In this document: in pieces, positions 7,525 through 12,233 of the stretch
How positions within the stretch are numbered: the first letter of the stretch is position 1
Layout of the letters: the number at the start of each line of letters is the position of its first letter
NCBI GenBank assembly: GCA_025935235.1
Contig: JAICVT010000060.1
Span: 1-15,957, forward strand
Direction: 5' to 3'
DNA from: Ktedonobacterales bacterium
GTDB lineage: Bacteria; Chloroflexota; Ktedonobacteria; Ktedonobacterales; JADMIN01
Length of the DNA stretch: 15,957 nucleotides
Notes under the pieces: model-generated
The model's database searches: none
Seen by the model: the letters and a program-made list of their open reading frames with translations, nothing else
What the model was told of the DNA's origin: nothing
Position numbers and translations under genes: made by a program

Positions 7525-8276
7525 AGTACCCCCAGTCGGCGCGTCGTCGCATCCCACTGCGCCCACGGCAGCGGATGCGTCAGCCGCCAGTTCCCCTCGG
7601 CGTCGCGCTCGACTGGCTCCTCCAGCCCGACGCGGTTTAGCGTGGGCATGACGACCGCCAGAAAGCGGCTGCGCAGCGTATCGGGCGTGGCGTCTATCAC
7701 GCCATCGTCGTAGAGCTGACGCATGGCAGGGTCGTCGTCGGGGCCAAACCAGCAGAGCGTCTCTTTCCACCACGGCCCCAGCGCGGCCACCAGATTGGCG
7801 CGCACCGCGCCGCCCGCGTTGGCCAGGCGCATCACCCAGCCCTCGGCGTTCATAAAGTGCAGCTTCTCTTCCTGCAGCACCTTATGCGCCCGCGCCCGCA
7901 GCGGCTCATAGGTGGACTCCCGCGCGGCGGCGAAGAATGTCGTCAGCGCCGTATCCAGCAGGAAATTGGCGGCGATGAACTCCGACCACCCCGCGAAGTC
8001 GTGATCGAGCGCCGCGATGCGATAGCGCGGATCGCGGGTCATCGGGTCGAGCTGCTGTGGATCGGCCTGGCCCTGCGCGAACTGCTCCAGCAGCGGATAG
8101 AGCGTGCGGGCATGCCCCAACTCGTCCTGCACCATCGCGGCGGCGGCCACGGCGGCCTCCAGCGAGGGCGCGCCGTTGCTCCAGTGGGCATAGCGCCGAC
8201 CGAGCAACTGCTTGTTATCCGCCAGCGATGAGAGCACGTCGAAGAGCGCCGCGTTGTCAATGGCTGTCGCTACCAT
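7521..8276 (-). CDS. paaC: PaaC-like subunit of a phenylacetyl-CoA-type oxygenase
   Basis: A 251-residue ferritin-like protein of the length of E. coli PaaC (248). PaaC is the structural partner of the catalytic subunit PaaA. The region ADNKQLLGRRYAHW...APSL (19-39) aligns with PaaA of this cluster (ADTELISAPAYYH...APSL), with Lys22 where PaaA has the ligand Glu48. Unlike E. coli PaaC, helix B keeps an ExxH pair (Glu52, His55 in QDELGHAR) and a later helix keeps EExxH (Glu136/137, His140 in QEEKLH). The start has GAGGGAG about 10 nt upstream. It lies 37 bp after paaB and overlaps the next gene by ATGA. It probably forms the oxygenase core with the PaaA- and PaaB-like proteins. Confidence 0.92.
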   Translation of the reverse strand: MVATAIDNAALFDVLSSLADNKQLLGRRYAHWSNGAPSLEAAVAAAAMVQDELGHARTLYPLLEQFAQGQADPQQLDPMTRDPRYRIAALDHDFAGWSEFIAANFLLDTALTTFFAAARESTYEPLRARAHKVLQEEKLHFMNAEGWVMRLANAGGAVRANLVAALGPWWKETLCWFGPDDDPAMRQLYDDGVIDATPDTLRSRFLAVVMPTLNRVGLEEPVERDAEGNWRLTHPLPWAQWDATTRRLGVL

Positions 8277-8313
8277 AGTGTGTTGGCTCCCTCAACCATT
8301 CAGCCGCGCCCAC

Positions 8314-8565
8314 TCATGACGCAATGACCGTGACGATGCTTTCGCGCGGGATGATCGCCATCTCGATCCAGGGGAACTCGTCGTAGATGCTGCGCGCGTA
8401 GACCTTGGCCAGCTCCACGTCGTCGGCCACGATGTTGCCGATCTCGTGTAGCGGCTCGTCGTACTTCTGCCGCGCGTAGACCTGCCAGACGCGCGTCTCA
8501 TTCAGCGCGGCGCGGCGCGAGGTCTTGGCGGGCTGCTCCGTGGCGCTCTTGTTGCCGCTCTTCAT
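8314..8565 (-). CDS. paaB: PaaB-like small subunit of the oxygenase
   Basis: An 83-residue protein. After a basic N-terminal stretch, VWQVYARQKYDEPLHEIGNI (26-45) followed by an alanine-containing helix and an IPRESIVTV strand matches the PaaB pattern of a strand, G/N-containing turn, helix and strand. In the E. coli system PaaB is a small non-catalytic subunit that holds PaaAC heterodimers together. It is shorter at the C-terminus than E. coli PaaB (about 95 residues). The gene starts inside the stop of the DUF59 gene (ATGA), so the two are probably translationally coupled. Confidence 0.85.
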   Translation of the reverse strand: MKSGNKSATEQPAKTSRRAALNETRVWQVYARQKYDEPLHEIGNIVADDVELAKVYARSIYDEFPWIEMAIIPRESIVTVIAS

Positions 8566-8915
8566 GCGGAAATCCCCCAGGCGCGCATGGCGTCTACGCC
8601 GTCCTCGCTCAGGCGGGCCTTGGTCCAGACTGGCTCCCAGACGATCTCGATCTCGACCGCCTCCACGCCTGGCTCGCGCAGCAGCCGCGCGCGAATGTCG
8701 TCGGTGATGAACTCGGTGGCGGGGCAACCCATCGCGGTCAGCGTCATCGTCACATGCGCCACGCCATCGCGCAGCGCCAGCGCGACGATCAGCCCCATAT
8801 CCACCAGACTGATCGGTATCTCGGGGTCCTCGATCTCGCGGAGCGCGTCCCACAGCGCCGGGCAGGTAGCATCCTGCGCGGGGTGGGTGCGCAGCGAGGG
8901 ATATTCTGTCGTCAT
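8562..8915 (-). CDS. paaD: PaaD N-terminal half: MIP18/DUF59 family protein
   Basis: A 117-residue DUF59 (MIP18-like) protein: ALREIEDPEIPISLVDMGLI (24-43) and MGCPATEFITDDIR (62-75) match the conserved DPEIP...DLGMV and SGCPATE segments of PaaD. The end, AMRAWGISA, matches the end of the PaaD DUF59 domain (REYGISPP in E. coli). The protein stops there, whereas usual PaaD continues into a Cys-rich zinc domain; that domain is a separate gene at 7312-7524, beyond paaB and paaC. DUF59 proteins help assemble Fe-S clusters, and PaaD is thought to support maturation of the Paa oxygenase complex. It overlaps paaA upstream and paaB downstream by ATGA. Confidence 0.9.
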   Translation of the reverse strand: MTTEYPSLRTHPAQDATCPALWDALREIEDPEIPISLVDMGLIVALALRDGVAHVTMTLTAMGCPATEFITDDIRARLLREPGVEAVEIEIVWEPVWTKARLSEDGVDAMRAWGISA

Positions 8916-9859
8916 GCGTCTTGCTCCAGCAGCCGCAGCATCTCGCGCTTGCCGCGCTGCACCATGCCGACAAACTCATCATTCGAGGGGCCGCGCGCCT
9001 TCCAGCGTACGAGCACGTCGTCCCACGTGCAGCCGTCTTCCCAGCGCTTGGCTTTGGCGTCGAAGTGGCGCGGGAACGGCTCGTGGACGATGTACTTCTG
9101 CGTCTCGGCGTCGAAGTGGGCCGGAACGTTCAGTCCCAGTTCGTCGCAGAGCGGCACGGCGGTCGACATCCAGATCTGGCGCAGCTCGTCATTGCTGGAG
9201 CCTTTGAAGCCATAGCCGAGCTGCTCGGTGTGCTTCTTGAGGTCGTCGGGCAGCCCAAACCACTCGACAGTCAGCAGGAACATCCAGTCCACCGCCGCCT
9301 GCAGCTCCTCATGGCCCGCAGCGGTCTGGTTGATCTTGCGCATGTTCTGCTCGCCGTGGCGCAGGTGGAACGTCTCTTCTTTGTCCACCTTGACTAGCGC
9401 GCGCTTCCAGGGGCCGAACGTGGTGTTGCGATGCACATCGCCCAGCAGCGTGTAGCCCGCGCGATCGTAGAAGGCGTTGGCGACGATCAGCTCGACCCAG
9501 CTATCCAGCGGCACATCGAAGGCGTAGGGATACTTGAACTTGCGCGGCTCGCGCTCGAAGATCAGCTCATCGGAGTCCACGCCGAGGTCGCGCAGCAGCC
9601 GATAGGCGATGTGGGCGTGGGCCAGCTCATCCTGGATGATGGAGACCGCTGAGCCGAAGGCGTTGAGCGAGGGCGCATGCACGGCGGCGTGGTAATAGGC
9701 CGGCGCGCTGATCAGCTCGGTATCCGCCGAGACCGTCAGGATGCGCTTGATGCCCTCAAGATAGGTCGGACTCATATGCTCGACGCTTTCGACCAACTGT
9801 TGCTTGCGCAGGCGCTCCCGCACAGCCTCTTCGCTGAGCGGCGCGGTAACAGTAGCCAT
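8912..9859 (-). CDS. paaA: PaaA-like catalytic subunit of a ring-1,2-CoA epoxidase (di-iron)
   Basis: A 315-residue ferritin-like di-iron protein resembling PaaA of phenylacetyl-CoA epoxidase. Ligand motifs: Glu48 (ADTELI), Glu78 and His81 (QDELAH), Asp132 (FYDRAG) as the probable third-helix ligand, and Glu162 with His165 (KEETFHLRHG). SSNDELRQIW...AVPLCDELGLNVP aligns with the same part of E. coli PaaA (FTNDELRQRF...TVPQVEMLGMTVP). The C-terminal 50 residues look different from E. coli PaaA. It should insert one oxygen atom into an aryl-CoA ring, using electrons from a reductase that is not encoded here. The ATG at 9859 has AAGGAG about 10 nt upstream. It is the first gene of the operon, about 80 nt behind a good promoter. 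The CoA substrate (phenylacetyl or benzoyl) cannot be read from sequence. Confidence 0.92.
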   Translation of the reverse strand: MATVTAPLSEEAVRERLRKQQLVESVEHMSPTYLEGIKRILTVSADTELISAPAYYHAAVHAPSLNAFGSAVSIIQDELAHAHIAYRLLRDLGVDSDELIFEREPRKFKYPYAFDVPLDSWVELIVANAFYDRAGYTLLGDVHRNTTFGPWKRALVKVDKEETFHLRHGEQNMRKINQTAAGHEELQAAVDWMFLLTVEWFGLPDDLKKHTEQLGYGFKGSSNDELRQIWMSTAVPLCDELGLNVPAHFDAETQKYIVHEPFPRHFDAKAKRWEDGCTWDDVLVRWKARGPSNDEFVGMVQRGKREMLRLLEQDA

Positions 9860-9913
9860 CGTGATGATACTCCTTGGTCCAGGCGGTCCCGGCGGAACTC
9901 CAGCGACGGACAT

Positions 9914-9937
9914 CACAATCAGCGCACAATTTGAACG
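9914..9937. promoter_or_regulatory. Short repeats in the paaA leader, possible regulator site
   Basis: CACAAT occurs at 9914-9919 and again at 9925-9930, an 11-bp (one helical turn) spacing. CAATTTGAACG at 9927-9937 is, on the paaA strand, CGTTCAAATTG, nearly the CGTTCAATTG that overlaps the -35 of the TetR promoter. The site would lie just downstream of the paaA transcription start, a natural repressor position. Confidence 0.3.
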
Positions 9938-9946
9938 ACTGGTAGA

Positions 9947-9975
9947 AAGATACACAACGCGGCTGGCGCTGTCAA
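9947..9975 (-). promoter_or_regulatory. Sigma-70-type promoter for the paa-like operon
   Basis: On the minus strand, TTGACA (9975-9970, perfect -35) is followed after exactly 17 nt by TATCTT (9952-9947, -10 with 4 of 6 consensus bases). Transcription would begin near 9940, leaving a leader of about 80 nt before paaA. Confidence 0.7.
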
Positions 9976-10065
9976 GACCTCTGCGCGAGATCACCGAGGC
10001 TGAGTCCTACGCATGTTAAGCAATCTATGCGACGCTGGGGCGACATATGAGAGGCGAATTTGAGG

Positions 10066-10087
10066 GCGTTCAATTGACATTGACGGC
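10066..10087. promoter_or_regulatory. Candidate TetR operator overlapping the regulator's -35
   Basis: TCAAT (10070-10074) and ATTGA (10079-10083) form an inverted repeat around TGAC, extendable to 9-base arms with 7 matches (10066-10087). It covers the -35 box of the regulator promoter, as expected for autorepression. Binding by the adjacent TetR protein is inference. Confidence 0.4.
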
Positions 10088-10102
10088 GCATCACAGTATG
10101 CT
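10074..10102 (+). promoter_or_regulatory. Sigma-70-type promoter for the TetR gene
   Basis: Perfect -35 TTGACA (10074-10079), 17-nt spacer, and -10 TATGCT (10097-10102, 4 of 6 consensus bases). The start would fall near 10109, about 42 nt before the TetR ATG. Confidence 0.7.
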
Positions 10103-10135
10103 CACAGCGAGAGCATGCGCTGCAGAGCAGGGACG

Positions 10136-10141
10136 AGGAGG
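10136..10141 (+). promoter_or_regulatory. Shine-Dalgarno AGGAGG deciding the TetR start
   Basis: A perfect AGGAGG lies 9 nt before the ATG at 10151. An in-frame ATG at 10115 precedes this site and lies very close to the predicted transcription start, so it is unlikely to be used. Confidence 0.75.
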
Positions 10142-10150
10142 CGCCTGGCG

Positions 10151-10813
10151 ATGCGGGGAGAAAACAGCGACGTTCCGTCGCCGACGAAAAAGACCAGTCG
10201 GTCGAAAACGACGGGCCGCGCGCGGCTGACGCAGAAGGCGATCATCGCCGCCGCCGCTGAGCTATTCGCGCGCAATGGCTTTGGCGCCACCAGTCTCGAT
10301 GACATCGCCGAGCGGCTCGGCGCGACCAAGGGCGCCCTCTACTATCACATCAAGAACAAGGAAGACATCCTCCGCCACATCTACCTGACCGTGCTGACTG
10401 CCAGCGAAGAGCCGCTGGCCGAAATCGCTGCGGCGCCGCTGCCGCCCAGAGAGAAACTGGCCCGCGCCATCGCCCACCATGTCAGCGTCGCCGCCAGCCG
10501 CTCGCCCGCCATGCTGGTCTTCTACCGCGAGCATCCGCACCTGTCTGGCCGCTTCGCGCGCGAGATCGTAGAGCGCAAGAAGGTCTATGAGCGCTATTTC
10601 GAGCAGATCATCGAAGAAGGTCAGGCGGCGGGCGTCTTCTCGCGCGCCATTGACGCCAAGATCGCGGCGTTTGGGCTGCTGGGCATGTGCAACTGGCTCT
10701 CGCAGTGGTATCAGCCCGACGGCCCCTACACGCACCAGCGGATCGCGACGATGTTCGTCGAGATGGTCGAGGGCGGCCTGCTGACGATGCCCCGCATCGA
10801 GGCCACGTCCTGA
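10151..10813 (+). CDS. TetR-family transcriptional regulator, probable repressor of the aromatic cluster
   Basis: A 220-residue TetR-family protein. After a basic, disordered N-terminus (KKTSRSKTTGRARLT), the helix-turn-helix DNA-binding domain runs from about 27 to 74, with the family signature AAELFARNGFGATSLDDIAE (35-54) and recognition-helix region ATKGALYYHIKNKEDIL (58-74). The C-terminal helical domain (about 100-215), with REHPHLSGRF and ERKKVYERYF, resembles regulators that sense acyl- or aryl-CoA esters, such as the KstR2 and PaaR types. It is transcribed away from paaA across a 291-bp gap with back-to-back promoters, the classic arrangement of a local repressor. Its ligand is probably the CoA thioester made by the ligase in this cluster; that is inference. 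Confidence 0.92.
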   Translation: MRGENSDVPSPTKKTSRSKTTGRARLTQKAIIAAAAELFARNGFGATSLDDIAERLGATKGALYYHIKNKEDILRHIYLTVLTASEEPLAEIAAAPLPPREKLARAIAHHVSVAASRSPAMLVFYREHPHLSGRFAREIVERKKVYERYFEQIIEEGQAAGVFSRAIDAKIAAFGLLGMCNWLSQWYQPDGPYTHQRIATMFVEMVEGGLLTMPRIEATS

Positions 10814-10847
10814 AGACGCCGCGCCAAAGGCGACATAACGTCGAGTT

Positions 10848-10875
10848 TTGGCCACGATCTTGCACAGACTATGGT
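10848..10875 (+). promoter_or_regulatory. Possible promoter of the four-helix membrane protein gene
   Basis: TTGGCC (10848-10853) and TATGGT (10870-10875) are 16 nt apart, each with 4 of 6 consensus bases. It is the best candidate in the 176-bp gap before the membrane protein gene but is only moderate. Confidence 0.3.
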
Positions 10876-10890
10876 AGAGCCGTCTGTGGC

Positions 10891-10907
10891 GAGCGTTAGG
10901 AACGCTC
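10891..10907. other. Perfect 7-bp hairpin in the gap after the TetR gene
   Basis: GAGCGTT (10891-10897) and AACGCTC (10901-10907) pair perfectly around the 3-nt loop AGG. No T-run follows. It could be a leader structure of the next gene or a weak end for TetR transcripts. A diverged C/G-rich piece resembling the dispersed repeats lies at about 10922-10957. Confidence 0.45.
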
Positions 10908-10973
10908 ACATCAGGCTGCATCCGGCTCCCCGCCCTCCCTGAAGAGGGGTCGGGCGCCATACACAGGCTGGCC

Positions 10974-10981
10974 AAGGAAGG
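10974..10981 (+). promoter_or_regulatory. Shine-Dalgarno AAGGAAGG deciding the membrane protein start
   Basis: AAGGAAGG lies 8 nt before the ATG at 10990. The alternative in-frame GTG at 10981 overlaps the site itself and is rejected. Confidence 0.65.
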
Positions 10982-10989
10982 TGGCAATC

Positions 10990-11712
10990 ATGTCGAGAAA
11001 CTCAATTGATCATCCGCCGGTTTACGACTCCGACTATCGCGATCCGAACCTGCGCGATGACCAGCGGACCGTGCCGGTGGATCGTCCGCTTGAGCGGCCG
11101 GTCGAGCGACCCGTCGCGCCAGTGGGTGGAGTGGTCGAGCGCCCGGTGGCGCCGATGGAGGCGCCGTTGAGCGCGCACGCTCCAACCGATGGCGATGTGG
11201 TCTCGGGCGACCGCATCCGCTGGGGAGGCATCTGGGCCGGAACACTGACGGCCTTCACGATCTTCCTCGTGCTGGAGTTCCTGGGCGTTGGCCTGGGGCT
11301 GATTACCGCCGGGCGCGGCGGCACGACCGCGACCAGCGCCATCTCAACGCTGATCGCCGGGCTGATCGCGTTCTTCATCGGCGGCTGGGTGGCTGAGTCG
11401 TCCTCGGCGGCGCGCGGCTTCAGCTCGCGCCTGCTGACGGGCTTCATGGTCTGGGCGCTGGTCACGACGCTGATCCTGGCGCTCTCGATCATGGGCGCGA
11501 CCTCGGTCATCGGCTCGGTCGCCGGGCAGATGGTCAACGGTGGGACCACAGTCACCACTGGCAGCGGCGTCACAACCACGCAAATGGCGAGCAATGTGCA
11601 GCTCGCCGGGTGGAGCGCCTTCATCTGGCTGGTGGTCTCCGCCATCGCCGCCATCATCGGCGGACTGCTGGGTGTGCCGCGCCGGGTGATGCGCTGGCGC
11701 CGCACGTGGTAG
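10990..11712 (+). CDS. Four-helix integral membrane protein of unknown function
   Basis: A 240-residue protein. The first 75 residues are hydrophilic and Pro/Arg/Val-rich, with a short repeated unit (ERPVERPVAP at 35-44, then VERPVAP at 49-55). Four hydrophobic helices follow at about 80-104, 117-136, 151-172 and 207-228. A Thr/Gly-rich loop (about 184-199) lies between helices three and four, and the C-terminus is basic (RRVMRWRRTW), suggesting a cytoplasmic end. The first helix (RIRWGGIWAGTLTAFTIFLV) and the Gly-rich second helix look like a widespread family of uncharacterised bacterial membrane proteins. No catalytic motif is visible. It is a single-gene unit with its own terminator. Confidence 0.85.
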   Translation: MSRNSIDHPPVYDSDYRDPNLRDDQRTVPVDRPLERPVERPVAPVGGVVERPVAPMEAPLSAHAPTDGDVVSGDRIRWGGIWAGTLTAFTIFLVLEFLGVGLGLITAGRGGTTATSAISTLIAGLIAFFIGGWVAESSSAARGFSSRLLTGFMVWALVTTLILALSIMGATSVIGSVAGQMVNGGTTVTTGSGVTTTQMASNVQLAGWSAFIWLVVSAIAAIIGGLLGVPRRVMRWRRTW

Positions 11713-11729
11713 CGGAACCTCACCCCCAA

Positions 11730-11760
11730 CCCCCTCTCCCGCGAGGAGAGGGGGGCTTTT
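11730..11760 (+). terminator. Rho-independent terminator built on the dispersed repeat
   Basis: CCCCCTCTCC (11730-11739) pairs perfectly with GGAGAGGGGG (11745-11754) around a 5-nt loop, followed by GC and TTTT (11757-11760), 17 bases after the membrane protein's stop. The arms are identical to those of the hairpin at 6468-6492, and CCTCACCCCCAAC just upstream links it to the dispersed repeat family. Confidence 0.85.
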
Positions 11761-11786
11761 GTGCGCTCGTTAGCAGCAGAGGGTGG

Positions 11787-11924
11787 CCAGCGGTTGAAAC
11801 CGCGCCTGGAGGCGGCGCGCCGCCACCAGACCCGCCTGCGCGGGTCCAGGTCCGGCGTCCTCGCGTCCGCGCAGGCGGACGTTGTGGGCCGTTCTGGCCC
11901 TTCAGGCGCGGTTTCAACCGCTGG
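11787..11924. repeat. 138-bp nested palindromic element with a perfect 22-bp outer stem
   Basis: Bases 11787-11808 are the exact reverse complement of 11903-11924 (core CAGCGGTTGAAACCGC). Inside are local hairpins: the perfect palindrome GGCGGCGCGCCGCC (11811-11824), GACCCGC/GCGGGTC (11829-11846), GTCCGC/GCGGAC (11865-11880) and GGGCC/GGCCC (11886-11900). Bases 11832-11843 also pair perfectly with 11867-11878, giving an alternative single long hairpin with the same centre. The element ends 8 bases from the HPr stop codon. No open frame of interest and no T-run are present. It could be a mobile palindromic repeat, a structured RNA or a transcript-end barrier. Confidence 0.85.
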
Positions 11925-11932
11925 GCTATGGT

Positions 11933-12199
11933 CTACTCCGCGCCGAAGTCGCCGCCAGCCAGCGCGCTGAGCGCGGCCACCGCCTCGGCCTCGTCGGCGC
12001 CATCGGCGCTGATCGTGATGGTGGCGCCCTGGCGAGCGCCCAGCCCCAGCACCTGGATGATACTCTTGGCGTTGGCCTGCTTCTCGCCGAAGCGCACGGT
12101 AATAGCCGAGCTGTAGCGGCTGGCCGCCTTCACGAAGAGCGCCGCCGGGCGGGCATGCAGCCCCGCCTCGTGGCGCAGCGTGACATCAGTCGAGGTCAT
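11933..12199 (-). CDS. ptsH: HPr-family phosphocarrier protein
   Basis: An 88-residue protein of exact HPr size. The phosphoacceptor histidine lies at the canonical position 15 in GLHARPAALFV, and Ser46 in NAKSIIQVLGLGA is at the usual regulatory-serine position. HPr carries phosphate from enzyme I to PTS or related acceptors, and in some bacteria Ser46 phosphorylation controls carbon use. No enzyme I, enzyme II, DhaM or HPr kinase gene is in the window, so its partners are unknown. The start at 12199 is preceded by an AGGAG-type site; an upstream ATG at 12229 would overlap the end of the kinase gene's operator space and shift His15. It lies 34 bp behind the histidine kinase gene on the same strand, probably co-transcribed. 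Confidence 0.93.
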   Translation of the reverse strand: MTSTDVTLRHEAGLHARPAALFVKAASRYSSAITVRFGEKQANAKSIIQVLGLGARQGATITISADGADEAEAVAALSALAGGDFGAE

Positions 12200-12233
12200 G
12201 GCGCGCTCTCTCCTCTCGTCCACTCTCATCCGC

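Noticed and set aside
7312..8915. PaaD broken by a frameshift
   Set aside because: The two halves are separated by intact paaB and paaC and each has its own start, stop and overlap with neighbours.
8912..9859. BoxB-type benzoyl-CoA epoxidase
   Set aside because: At 315 residues with PaaA-like motifs (QDELAH, KEETFH, NDELRQ) and PaaB/PaaC/PaaD partners, it is PaaA-like; BoxB is longer and does not come with these partners.
11787..11924. Integron attC site or CRISPR repeat
   Set aside because: There is no integrase, cassette array, or regularly spaced direct repeats; the structure is a single nested palindrome.
11787..11924. Rho-independent terminator for HPr or the membrane protein
   Set aside because: No T-run follows the outer stem in either direction, and the membrane protein already has a terminator at 11730-11760.
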